A stretch of DNA of 5,840 nt. It comes from JAHEAO01 sp037968535. Its GTDB lineage: Bacteria > Pseudomonadota > Alphaproteobacteria > Rhodobacterales > Rhodobacteraceae. Both the position numbers and the translations under genes were made by a program. The notes beneath the pieces are model-generated. The model saw only the letters and a program-made list of their open reading frames with translations. It did no database searches and was not told the DNA's origin. Location: NCBI GenBank assembly GCA_037968535.1, contig JBBKVT010000299.1:1-5840 (forward strand), written 5' to 3'. The number at the start of each line of letters is the position of its first letter. Within the stretch, counting starts at the first letter, position 1. Below, piece after piece: positions 1 through 5,840 of this stretch.

Positions 1-635
1 AGGGGTACTTCGCGGTCGGCATCATAACAGCGGAAGGCCGTGCGTCCGACCTGTCGCCAGCCGGTTGGGGCAGCGTTGGCGAACGGAATCACCTGTCGCA
101 CTGCGACCACAACCGCGCCGGCGGGAACCTCGGCTGTAACGGCAGACTGGCGCGGAATATCCCAATGCTCGGGGAGGAAGCCGAGGTAGGGCTGGCCCGG
201 CGCAAAACCAAGCGCAAGAACCCGCAGTTCGGCTGCACAGATTTCAGCGATGGCGGTTTCGGCTTTCACACCGGCCGCATTTGCCGCCTCGTCCAGTTGC
301 GGTCCGTTCGCGCCGCCAAAAGCGACCGGAATACGCCAGAGACGGCGACCTTCGGGCAAGGGACGAGCGGCCCAGTCGGTATCACCGGCAAGGTCACGAA
401 GGCGGGCTTCAAGCTCGCCGCGGGCCAGAACATCCGGGCGAAAACGCACGAGAACCGACGTCAGCGATGTTGCCGTTTCGCTGAGACCGTCCCAATCCGC
501 GGAGACTAAAGCGCCGTGAAACGCGAGTGCCGCGCGGTTGGCGCTGTCACTCAGCGTGTCAGCGAAACGCACCAGTACGCCGTCAAGTCCAAGCGGATGC
601 AGGCTGATCGTCGCGTCTTTCGGGAGCGGTGTCAT
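1..635 (-). CDS. pxpB: PxpB/KipI-like 5-oxoprolinase subunit, 3' end cut by window edge
   Basis: Reading leftwards from ATG at 635 gives 211 residues with no stop before the window edge. Family members are about 220-240 residues, so only a short C-terminal tail seems missing. The first ~95 residues resemble the KipI N-terminal domain. Residues ~101-211 match the cyclophilin-like C-terminal domain: FGGANGPQL (106-114), LGFAPGQPYLGFLP (142-155), PR (161-162), VPAGAVVVAV (170-179) and PTGWRQVGRTAF (190-201). PxpB works with PxpC and PxpA in ATP-dependent opening of 5-oxoproline to glutamate in the cytoplasm; older annotations call the family allophanate hydrolase subunit 1. The partner genes would lie beyond the left edge, which I cannot check. 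An in-frame TGA at 651-653 limits the start to 635 or later, and no clear Shine-Dalgarno precedes it. Deviations from the usual motifs (PGQPYLG rather than PGFPYLG) suggest a divergent paralogue, so the exact role is less sure than the family. Confidence 0.82.
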   Translation of the reverse strand, partial: MTPLPKDATISLHPLGLDGVLVRFADTLSDSANRAALAFHGALVSADWDGLSETATSLTSVLVRFRPDVLARGELEARLRDLAGDTDWAARPLPEGRRLWRIPVAFGGANGPQLDEAANAAGVKAETAIAEICAAELRVLALGFAPGQPYLGFLPEHWDIPRQSAVTAEVPAGAVVVAVRQVIPFANAAPTGWRQVGRTAFRCYDADREVP

Positions 636-709
636 GACAAGTTGACAGTTTCAAAAACGCGGCGAAAAGGGAATGGCCGAAATCCCGGCTCCCGGCGCAC
701 GAAACAGTC

Positions 710-738
710 TTGACGCTTGCGGCGCGAGCATCTACCTA
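710..738 (+). promoter_or_regulatory. Putative sigma-70 promoter of the tRNA-Met gene
   Basis: TTGACG at 710-715 is a near-consensus -35 box. Seventeen bases later TACCTA (733-738) could act as a weak -10 box. Initiation would fall about 7 bases before the mature tRNA 5' end at 752, which suits a tRNA promoter with a short leader. The strong -35 with a poor -10 fits stable-RNA promoters of GC-rich alphaproteobacteria. This rests on position and pattern only. Confidence 0.5.
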
Positions 739-751
739 GCCACTCGCTCTT

Positions 752-828
752 GGCGGAGTAGCTCAGTTGGTTAGAGCAGAGGAATCATAATCCTTGTGTC
801 GGGGGTTCAAATCCCTCCTCCGCTACCA
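752..828 (+). tRNA. tRNA-Met (anticodon CAT), probably elongator
   Basis: A full cloverleaf folds by eye. The acceptor stem pairs 752-758 with 818-824, the D stem 761-764 with 774-777, the anticodon stem 779-783 with 791-795, and the T stem 801-805 with 813-817. The T loop is TTCAAAT. The 7-base anticodon loop ATCATAA (784-790) has CAT at 786-788. Discriminator A825 is followed by an encoded CCA (826-828). The first acceptor pair is G-U, unlike the unpaired C-A of bacterial initiator tRNA, and the anticodon stem lacks the three G-C pairs of an initiator, so this is not tRNA-fMet. A tRNA-Ile2 with lysidine at C34 would share the CAT anticodon, but the overall sequence resembles alphaproteobacterial elongator tRNA-Met. 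Confidence 0.95.
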
Positions 829-833
829 CTCCC

Positions 834-855
834 ATTCAATTGACAGATTTTGAAT
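834..855. repeat. Short AT-rich inverted repeat just after the tRNA
   Basis: ATTCAA (834-839) and TTGAAT (850-855) are perfect inverted arms around a 10-base loop, starting six bases after the tRNA CCA. The position would suit processing or termination of the tRNA transcript, but the stem is weak and no T-run follows, so it is not a convincing intrinsic terminator. The rest of the 829-961 gap shows no gene and no other structure I could support. Confidence 0.3.
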
Positions 856-961
856 CGCATGGCGGGTGCGTGAAAGTCAGATCACCTGTCTGCTCGAAAT
901 GCTCCGCCTAGTCTGGTTGTAGCTGTGCATTTTCATACGCATATCGCGGGAAGCTGTCGTC

Positions 962-1318
962 CTATTTCAGCGGAACCGGAAAGCGCGCGTCGCTCCAGCC
1001 TTCCGTCAACGTGCGGGCTTCAATGAAGACCTCGCTTGTTGCTTCCGGTATCGCGACGCCCGACAGAGACCGCGTGAACGGCTGCTCGTTTACATGCGGG
1101 TGGAGCAATTCGCGAATGCCAAGAACCTCGCCGTCCGCCGAGACCACGCGCCAGCCGTCGGCATAGTCGTCCCAGCCAGTATCGCCATGTGAAAGCGTCA
1201 CCGCGAAAGTCCAGCCAGTGCCGGTGGACTGCGCGGTCGCGTCCTCGACTATCGCCGGATCGGCAAATGCTGTGGTGGCGGCGAAAAGGACGGCACCAGC
1301 GAGAAATCTAGGTCGCAT
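962..1318 (-). CDS. Small exported protein of unknown function
   Basis: 118 residues. The N-terminus is a typical Sec signal peptide: MRPR, a hydrophobic stretch at 5-16, then AFA before D20, a good signal peptidase I site. The mature protein of about 99 residues should be periplasmic. It is rich in Trp, Gly and acidic residues (GDTGWDDYADGWRVV, 45-59) and has a striking HPHVNEQPFTRSLSGV stretch (73-88) that I recall as a conserved block in uncharacterised proteins of this kind. It has no cysteine, membrane segment or catalytic motif that I recognise. The ATG lies inside the end of the DUF599 gene (11-bp overlap). A strong GGAGG nine bases upstream (1328-1332) fixes the start and indicates co-expression with that gene. 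I cannot assign a function. Confidence 0.85.
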   Translation of the reverse strand: MRPRFLAGAVLFAATTAFADPAIVEDATAQSTGTGWTFAVTLSHGDTGWDDYADGWRVVSADGEVLGIRELLHPHVNEQPFTRSLSGVAIPEATSEVFIEARTLTEGWSDARFPVPLK

Positions 1319-2021
1319 CGTCAGGGGCCTCCGTTTTCAGAAGGCAGCGGCGCGCGCCGGACATGAATTCGCGTTCCCACATCACAAGGATTGTCAGCAC
1401 AGTGACCAGCATCAGCGGGATCGGCCCCAGAAGCCACGCCAGCGTTGCCAGTGCGAAATAAATCGAGCGGAGCCCGCGGTTGAAATTCATTGTCGAGCGG
1501 CCGGCTAGTTCTGCCGTCTGCATGGCCCGCAATCTGGCGTGGGGTGCGCTCGGATCGTTCGGGATCGCCGCGAGCATCACCGACGCATAGCCGAACATCC
1601 GGTTTGACCACGCGAACCGAAGAAACGCGTGGGTCAGAAACAGCGCCACGACGACGAGTTTCAGTTGCCAGACCAGAATCGGTGTCTTTTGTTCGGTGAG
1701 TTGCATGGCAACGCCTTCGAGCGGATCGGTGTTTCCGATCAGGGCCAGCACGCCACCAAGCGCGAACAGGCAGGTCGAGGCGAAGAACGCCGTTCCTTGG
1801 CGAAGGCTTGCGATGATCTGGGAATCGAAGATGCGCACCTCGCGCTCCATCGCTTCGATCAGCCATTCCCGGCGGTAGGAATCCATCAATGCGCCGACCG
1901 ACGGGCGGCTTGCGGGCGGATGCTCGATGATCCAGCCGAGCGCGGCCCACGAAGCGACGAGGAAAATCGCAGCGGCGAGGTCGAGCGTCGTGAGCAGGGA
2001 CAGGCGGTCCATAATCGTCAT
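1308..2021 (-). CDS. DUF599 family multi-pass membrane protein
   Basis: 237 residues, typical length for the DUF599 (PF04654) family, whose function is unknown. Diagnostic blocks are RIFDSQIIASLRQGTAFFAS (63-82), FLRFAWSNRMFGY (133-145) and FNRGLRSIYFALA (180-192). About four hydrophobic segments are visible, at ~11-31, 79-96, 117-135 and ~186-215. A charged stretch at 47-66 lies between the first two and a polar tail follows the last, so this is an inner-membrane protein. ATG 2021 is preferred over ATG 2012 because a modest TAGGT lies about eight bases upstream of the former and nothing precedes the latter. It is divergent from glcD across an 86-bp gap and overlaps the exported-protein gene at its 3' end. 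Any link to glycolate metabolism is unproven. Confidence 0.88.
   Translation of the reverse strand: MTIMDRLSLLTTLDLAAAIFLVASWAALGWIIEHPPASRPSVGALMDSYRREWLIEAMEREVRIFDSQIIASLRQGTAFFASTCLFALGGVLALIGNTDPLEGVAMQLTEQKTPILVWQLKLVVVALFLTHAFLRFAWSNRMFGYASVMLAAIPNDPSAPHARLRAMQTAELAGRSTMNFNRGLRSIYFALATLAWLLGPIPLMLVTVLTILVMWEREFMSGARRCLLKTEAPDDAT
1328..1332 (-). promoter_or_regulatory. Shine-Dalgarno of the small exported protein
   Basis: On the minus strand this reads GGAGG, nine bases before the ATG at 1318 and inside the last codons of the DUF599 gene. It is the best ribosome-binding site in the minus-strand pair. It supports independent or coupled translation of the second gene from a shared mRNA. 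Confidence 0.75.
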
Positions 2022-2029
2022 GGACGTAA

Positions 2030-2048
2030 CCTAAGCGCAGGCCTAAGC
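2030..2048. repeat. Direct repeat CCTAAGC in the divergent intergenic region
   Basis: CCTAAGC occurs at 2030-2036 and again at 2042-2048, twelve bases apart start to start, close to one helical turn. The segment also holds the palindromes AGGCCT and AAGCTT, and TGCGTTAG (2050-2057) is an imperfect inverse of CTAAGCGCA (2031-2039). It lies between the glcD -35 region and the DUF599 start, so it could be a regulator site or chance. Confidence 0.35.
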
Positions 2049-2077
2049 TTGCGTTAGTCAAAAATTGGTTATATTAT
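2049..2077 (+). promoter_or_regulatory. Putative glcDEF promoter
   Basis: TTGCGT (2049-2054) is a partial -35 box. After a 17-base spacer comes TATTAT (2072-2077), which matches five of six bases of the -10 consensus. Initiation would fall near 2084, giving a leader of about 24 bases before the glcD ATG. This is the only AT-rich core in the gap. Its reverse strand also contains TATA-like hexamers that could serve the divergent DUF599 gene, but no clear pair of boxes is visible there. Confidence 0.55.
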
Positions 2078-2086
2078 CTTACCAAT
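2064..2086. promoter_or_regulatory. Inverted repeat over the glcD -10 box, candidate operator
   Basis: ATTGGT (2064-2069) and ACCAAT (2081-2086) are perfect inverted arms around 11 bases. Three of the five inner pairs also match, so 9 of 11 positions are symmetric about 2075. The dyad covers the proposed -10 box, where a bound protein would block glcD transcription. TGGT/ACCA half-sites are characteristic of FadR-subfamily GntR regulators (PdhR, GlcC and LldR belong there), but those sites usually have a spacer of only a few bases. The regulator's identity is an inference. Confidence 0.55.
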
Positions 2087-2095
2087 ACGAACAAT

Positions 2096-2099
2096 GAGG
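2096..2099 (+). promoter_or_regulatory. Shine-Dalgarno of glcD
   Basis: GAGG is followed by eight bases and then the ATG at 2108, an ideal spacing. It supports that start over any later in-frame Met. Confidence 0.7.
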
Positions 2100-2107
2100 C
2101 GCAGAGT

Positions 2108-3556
2108 ATGGAAATGCCGACCCCAGATGCGCGCGTTTTGTCCATAAAGTCGCGGATTGTCGCGCGACTGCGCAGTGTCCTCCCTGAATCCTCCGTCATT
2201 TCAGACCCTGCCGAAACCCGCGCTTATGAGTGCGATGCGCTGACCGCCTACAAATGCCCGCCGCTCTGCGCGGTTCTGCCAGCGACTACCGAGGAAGTCG
2301 CGGCGGTTCTGAAAATTTGCCACGAAGAGGGTGTTCCGGTGGTGCCGCGCGGCTCGGGCACATCATTGGCCGGTGGGGCGATGCCGACTGCCGATTGCGT
2401 GATTCTGGGCGTTGCGAAGCTGAACGACGTGCTGGAAACCGACTATGACAACCGGTTTATCCGGGTGCAGTCGGGGCGCACGAACCTGAGTGTCACTGGC
2501 GCGGTGGAGGCGGACGGGTTCTTTTACGCCCCCGATCCATCATCGCAGTTGGCCTGTGCCATCGCTGGCAACATCGCGATGAACTCAGGCGGGGCGCATT
2601 GTCTGAAATATGGCGTCACGACCAATAACCTCCTCGGCGTCACCATGGTCACGATGTCGGGCGAGGTCGTCGAGATCGGTGGCCCCCATTTGGGTGCGCC
2701 GGGATATGACTGGCTGGGCCTGATCTGTGGTTCCGAAGGTCAGCTTGGCGTCGTGACCGAAGCGACATTGCGCATTCTTCCAAAGCCGGAAGGCGCGCGT
2801 CCGGTCCTGATCGGTTATCGCAGCGCCGAAGTCGCCGGGGCATGCGTCAGCGATATCATCAAGGCAGGGGTCTTGCCGGTGGCCATCGAATACATGGATC
2901 GCAAGGTCATCGAGGCTGTCGAGAAGTACGCCAAGGCCGGATATCCCGACTGCGAAGCCCTGCTGATCGTCGAGGTCGAAGGTTCGCCCGCCGAGATCGA
3001 CGAACAACTTGGCGTTATCAAGCAGATTGCGCGAACTCATGATCCCGTGGAACTGCGCGAGGCGCAGGATGCAGAAGAAGCCGGTCGCATCTGGCTTGGG
3101 CGGAAATCGGCGTTCGGCGCGATGGGACAGATCAACGATTACATGTGCCTTGACGGTACGATCCCGGTATCCTCGCTTCCCCATGTCCTGAAGCGCATTG
3201 GCGAGATGTCTCGGGAGTACGGACTTGAGGTCGGTAACGTCTTTCACGCCGGCGACGGAAACATGCACCCGCTGATCCTGTTCGATGCCAACAAACCCGG
3301 CGATCTGGAAATTTGCGAAGCGATGGGGGCCGAAATTTTGAAGCTTTGTGTCGAAGTCGGTGGCTGCCTGACCGGTGAACACGGCGTCGGGATCGAAAAG
3401 CGCGATCTGATGTACGTGCAGTTCGCACCTGCCGATCTGGAAGCGCAGATGCGGGTCAAGGACGTGTTTGATCCCGCGTGGCTGCTCAATCCCGCGAAAG
3501 TCTTTCCACTTGCTGCCAGTGAAACACGGCGCGCGCGTCCCGCGATCGCGGCCTGA
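2108..3556 (+). CDS. glcD: Glycolate oxidase FAD-linked subunit GlcD
   Basis: 482 residues (E. coli GlcD is about 499). GlcD is the main FAD subunit of the membrane-associated glycolate oxidase, which oxidises glycolate to glyoxylate. The PCMH-type FAD-binding domain spans ~50-230 with PRGSGTSLAGGAMP (80-93), DPSSQLACAIAGNIAMNSGG (143-162) and GSEGQLGVVTEATLRILPKP (208-227). The C-terminal FAD-oxidase domain has FHAGDGNMHP (379-388), GEHGVGIEKR (423-432) and NPAK (461-464). By analogy with D-2-hydroxyglutarate dehydrogenase, H380, H387 and E424 are likely metal and substrate ligands. No signal peptide is visible, so it is cytoplasmic-side. The start follows a GAGG Shine-Dalgarno. The close family includes D-lactate and D-2-hydroxyglutarate dehydrogenases, but the adjoining glcE and glcF fix the assignment. 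It is the first gene of the operon. Confidence 0.96.
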   Translation: MEMPTPDARVLSIKSRIVARLRSVLPESSVISDPAETRAYECDALTAYKCPPLCAVLPATTEEVAAVLKICHEEGVPVVPRGSGTSLAGGAMPTADCVILGVAKLNDVLETDYDNRFIRVQSGRTNLSVTGAVEADGFFYAPDPSSQLACAIAGNIAMNSGGAHCLKYGVTTNNLLGVTMVTMSGEVVEIGGPHLGAPGYDWLGLICGSEGQLGVVTEATLRILPKPEGARPVLIGYRSAEVAGACVSDIIKAGVLPVAIEYMDRKVIEAVEKYAKAGYPDCEALLIVEVEGSPAEIDEQLGVIKQIARTHDPVELREAQDAEEAGRIWLGRKSAFGAMGQINDYMCLDGTIPVSSLPHVLKRIGEMSREYGLEVGNVFHAGDGNMHPLILFDANKPGDLEICEAMGAEILKLCVEVGGCLTGEHGVGIEKRDLMYVQFAPADLEAQMRVKDVFDPAWLLNPAKVFPLAASETRRARPAIAA

Positions 3557-3578
3557 TCCTGCGCTGAACCGAAAACGC

Positions 3579-3590
3579 CTGTCTGGACAG
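3579..3590. repeat. Short dyad CTGTC-TG-GACAG in the glcD-glcE gap
   Basis: A five-base perfect inverted repeat with a two-base centre sits just before the purine-rich glcE ribosome-binding region (AGAAGAAG, 3589-3596). As RNA the loop is too tight for a full hairpin. It could be a DNA-binding site or chance. Confidence 0.2.
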
Positions 3591-3604
3591 AAGAAGTTAA
3601 ACTG

Positions 3605-4735
3605 GTGCTGACACCCAACAGCGAACAAGAGCTTGCCGAGGCGATAGCAAGCACGGCGCGGCCGCTCAGAATTCAGGGGGGCGGCACGCGCCCAATCGGC
3701 CATGCCGTCGATGGCGATACTCTTTCGACAGCCGGGTTGTCGGGCATCACCCTTTACGAGCCTGGCGCGCTGACAATCGTCGCTAGGTCCGGAACGCCAC
3801 TGGCGGAAATCGAAAGCGCGCTCGCCTCGGAAAACCAGCGGCTTCCGTTCGAGCCGATGGACCACCGGTCGCTTCTGGGCACGGAAGGTACGCCGACGAT
3901 CGGCGGTGTCGTGGCGGCCAATGTCTCGGGGTCGCGCCGGATTCAAGCCGGGGCGTGCCGGGATTCGCTGATCGGGGTGCGGTTCGTGGACGGGCAGGGG
4001 AGTATCATCAAGAACGGCGGGCGCGTGATGAAGAATGTCACAGGCTACGATCTTGTGAAGCTGATGGCGGGCGCGCACGGCACGCTTGGCGTTCTCTCGG
4101 AAGTCAGTTTCAAAGTCTTGCCCGCGACCGACAGAACGGGAGTTCTATTTATAGACGGTCTCTCCGTGGCGGACGCAACCGTGGCAATGTCGCGCGCGCT
4201 GGTCTCGCCATTCGAGGTCTCGGGCGCCGCACATGCGCCAAAGGGTGTCGATGGTCACGCGGTCACGATGATCCGGATCGAAGGGTTCGACGCCTCGGTT
4301 TCCTACCGGTCCGAGAAACTCAGAGCCTTGCTGCAAGAGTTCGGCGAAACCCTTGTCGAGACCGATCCCGACCGAAACCGTGCCAGGTGGGCCTGGGTGC
4401 GCGACGCAACGCTCTTGGGCGATCATGACGGCGACGTCTGGCGTATCTCGGCCAAGCCAACCGACGCGCCCGCTATTGTTGCGCGCCTTGAGGGCGCAAC
4501 CTGCCTTCTGGATTGGGGCGGTGGGCTGATCTGGGCGGGCGTTGCGGCGGATCAAGATGTTCGCGTAGCAATCGACGGCATCGCCGGTCACGCGACGCTG
4601 ATCCGCGGCTCTGACGAGACCAAGGACAGGTTCGGCGTCCTTCACCCCGAAATCGCAACGCTCGCGCGCTTGGCCGAAGGGCTTCGCCACCAATTCGATC
4701 CGAAACGCGTTCTTAATCCGGGGCTCATGGGCTGA
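3605..4735 (+). CDS. glcE: Glycolate oxidase FAD-binding subunit GlcE
   Basis: 376 residues (E. coli GlcE is about 350). GlcE is the second flavin-binding subunit, required for activity with GlcD and GlcF. A PCMH-type FAD domain covers ~15-175: LRIQGGGTRPIG (21-32), LLGTEGTPTIGGVVAANVSG (90-109), RRIQAGACRDSLIGV (111-125), and KNVTGYDLVKLMAGAHGTLG (143-162) followed by a VSFKVLP end. The C-terminus ends in FDPKRVLNPGLMG, typical of the family. The start codon is GTG (3605-3607), with AGAAGAAG about eight bases upstream. The only other NTG in that frame after the glcD stop is an unlikely CTG right before it, so GTG is secure. glcE is in the same frame as glcD, separated by the TGA and 48 bases, and its own TGA overlaps the glcF ATG by one base. 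The second half is less conserved, as expected for this subunit. Confidence 0.95.
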   Translation: MLTPNSEQELAEAIASTARPLRIQGGGTRPIGHAVDGDTLSTAGLSGITLYEPGALTIVARSGTPLAEIESALASENQRLPFEPMDHRSLLGTEGTPTIGGVVAANVSGSRRIQAGACRDSLIGVRFVDGQGSIIKNGGRVMKNVTGYDLVKLMAGAHGTLGVLSEVSFKVLPATDRTGVLFIDGLSVADATVAMSRALVSPFEVSGAAHAPKGVDGHAVTMIRIEGFDASVSYRSEKLRALLQEFGETLVETDPDRNRARWAWVRDATLLGDHDGDVWRISAKPTDAPAIVARLEGATCLLDWGGGLIWAGVAADQDVRVAIDGIAGHATLIRGSDETKDRFGVLHPEIATLARLAEGLRHQFDPKRVLNPGLMG

Positions 4736-5840
4736 TGCAGACGACCTTCACCGACGAGCAACTGAAAGACCCGGCGACCCGGAGGTCGAACGAAATCCTG
4801 CGCTCCTGTGTACACTGCGGTTTCTGCACAGCCACGTGCCCGACATATCAAGTGCTGGGCGATGAACTGGACAGCCCTCGTGGACGGATTTACCTGATCA
4901 AGGACATGCTGGAAAACGACCGACCGGCGGACGCGAAAACGGTCAAGCACATCGACCGCTGTCTTTCGTGCCTTGCCTGCATGACCACTTGCCCCTCGGG
5001 TGTGCACTACATGCACCTTGTCGACCACGCGCGCGCGCATATCGAAAACACCTACAAGCGTCCGCTGATGGACCGCCTGCTGCGATGGACTTTGGCGCGT
5101 ATCCTGCCCTATCCGTCGCGTTTCCGTCTGGCGCTTCTGGGTGCAAAGATCGGTCGTCCCTTCGCGTTTCTGATGCCCGATGCCCGCCTGAGAGCGATGC
5201 TGGAAATGGCACCGAAAACTATCCCGCCTGTCAGCCGCAACGACGATCCACAGACGTTCGAGCCCGATGTGCCGAAGAAGATGCGTGTGGCGCTGATGAC
5301 GGGGTGCGCGCAACGCGCCCTTAACACCGACATCAACGACGCCACGATCCGGCTCTTGCGTCGTCTGGGGGCCGAGGTTGTCATCGCCGATGGCATGGGG
5401 TGCTGCGGTGCTCTTGTTCATCACATGGGGAAAGAGGATGAAAGTCACGCGGCGGCCGCAAAGAATATCAGGGCCTGGATGGCCGAGGAGAGGGCGGGCG
5501 GTCTTGACGCAATCGTCATCAACACCAGCGGTTGCGGCACCACGGTCAAGGACTACGGCCATATGTTTCGCAATGATGCACTGGCCAAAGACGCGACCCG
5601 CGTCAGCGAAATGGCGATGGATGTGAGCGAAGTTCTGATGAAGCTTGATGTTCCTGAAGGCGCGCCCAAGGGGCTGCACGTCGTCTATCATGCGGCGTGC
5701 TCGCTGCAACACGGCCAGCAGATCAAGACCTATCCCAAAGAGCTGTTGAAGCGCGTGGGATTTGAGGTGACAGAGCCCGCCGACAGCCATTTATGTTGCG
5801 GCTCCGCCGGGACTTATAATCTGATGCAGCCCGAGATCTC
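4735..5840 (+). CDS. glcF: Glycolate oxidase iron-sulfur subunit GlcF, 3' end cut by window edge
   Basis: 368 residues are present with no stop before the edge. Family members run to about 407-440, so 40-70 residues are missing. Two ferredoxin-type [4Fe-4S] motifs lie near the N-terminus: C25, C28, C31 and C35 (CVHCGFCTATCP), and C76, C79, C82 and C86 (CLSCLACMTTCP). Two cysteine-rich CCG domains follow: C191 then C223-C224 (GCCG), and C322 then C354-C355 (LCCGSAG), with 31 residues between the single and paired cysteines in both, plus C267 in NTSGCGT. The subunit passes electrons from GlcDE flavin to the quinone pool at the inner membrane. Its ATG shares a base with the glcE stop (TGATG) and has no strong Shine-Dalgarno, so translation is probably coupled to glcE. 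The protein resembles GlpC and LutA-type subunits, but context makes it GlcF. Confidence 0.95.
   Translation, partial: MQTTFTDEQLKDPATRRSNEILRSCVHCGFCTATCPTYQVLGDELDSPRGRIYLIKDMLENDRPADAKTVKHIDRCLSCLACMTTCPSGVHYMHLVDHARAHIENTYKRPLMDRLLRWTLARILPYPSRFRLALLGAKIGRPFAFLMPDARLRAMLEMAPKTIPPVSRNDDPQTFEPDVPKKMRVALMTGCAQRALNTDINDATIRLLRRLGAEVVIADGMGCCGALVHHMGKEDESHAAAAKNIRAWMAEERAGGLDAIVINTSGCGTTVKDYGHMFRNDALAKDATRVSEMAMDVSEVLMKLDVPEGAPKGLHVVYHAACSLQHGQQIKTYPKELLKRVGFEVTEPADSHLCCGSAGTYNLMQPEI

Noticed and set aside
642..670. Perfect TTGACA (642-647) as a plus-strand -35 box
   Set aside because: No -10-like hexamer lies 16-18 bases downstream. The TTGACG at 710 is better placed for the tRNA.
165..713. 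Several plus-strand frames of 65-114 codons at the left end
   Set aside because: They lie opposite the PxpB-like gene, which has conserved motifs. The plus-strand products are basic, low-complexity shadows.
876..895. CAGA...TCTG stem near 880-894 as a terminator
   Set aside because: The stem is only about four base pairs and has no T-run on either strand, so it is indistinguishable from chance.
752..961. tRNA 3' end as an integration site for a mobile element
   Set aside because: No integrase, no repeat of the tRNA 3' end and no composition change is visible downstream. The neighbouring genes look ancestral.
1321..2061. 246-codon minus-strand frame overlapping the DUF599 gene
   Set aside because: It is offset by one frame from a clear DUF599 protein. 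The product is Arg/His/Pro-rich with no membrane segments, so it is a shadow.
2585..4078. 497-codon open frame on the minus strand opposite glcD and glcE
   Set aside because: It runs antisense through two clearly conserved genes. The translation is rich in Arg, His and Asp with no recognisable domain. Its length is explained by GC-rich codon bias in the sense genes.
4642..5790. 382-codon open frame on the minus strand opposite glcF
   Set aside because: It is the antisense of the conserved cysteine-motif gene, has no domain, and its composition is typical of a shadow frame.

Overview
The window looks like a chromosomal segment of an alphaproteobacterium, most likely of the Rhodobacterales/Roseobacter group. 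The basis is the GC-rich coding with strong third-position bias, the form of the elongator tRNA-Met, and the resemblance of the DUF599 protein, the small exported protein and the glycolate oxidase subunits to roseobacter-type proteins as I remember them. No database search was possible. I see no transposase, integrase, CRISPR array, phage gene or toxin-antitoxin pair, and base composition is even. This reads as ordinary core or metabolic chromosome.

Left part (1-961): a minus-strand gene runs off the left edge. It encodes the N-terminal ~211 residues of a PxpB/KipI-like 5-oxoprolinase subunit (the 'allophanate hydrolase subunit 1' family). A 116-bp gap containing a plausible promoter then leads to a plus-strand tRNA-Met(CAT) with an encoded CCA. 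After the tRNA there are about 130 bp without a gene.

Middle (962-2021): a minus-strand pair. A DUF599 multi-pass membrane protein comes first, then a small protein with a signal peptide whose start overlaps the DUF599 stop by 11 bp. They look like a translationally coupled two-gene unit. Neither has a function I can assign.

Right part (2022-5840): an 86-bp divergent intergenic region carries an AT-rich core promoter overlapped by a clear inverted repeat (ATTGGT-N11-ACCAAT). It is followed by glcD, glcE and glcF, which encode the three subunits of glycolate oxidase. This membrane-associated flavin/iron-sulfur complex oxidises glycolate to glyoxylate and passes electrons to the respiratory chain. 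GlcD carries the main FAD domain, GlcE is a second FAD-binding subunit, and GlcF carries two [4Fe-4S] motifs and two cysteine-rich CCG domains. glcF is cut by the right edge with roughly 40-70 residues missing. The glcD-glcE gap is 48 bp, and glcE and glcF overlap by one base (TGATG), so the three are almost certainly one operon. No glcC-type regulator gene lies inside the window.

The best lead is the dyad over the glcD promoter, a candidate operator for a FadR-subfamily GntR regulator with an unusual spacer. I found no convincing evidence of a previously undescribed multi-gene system.
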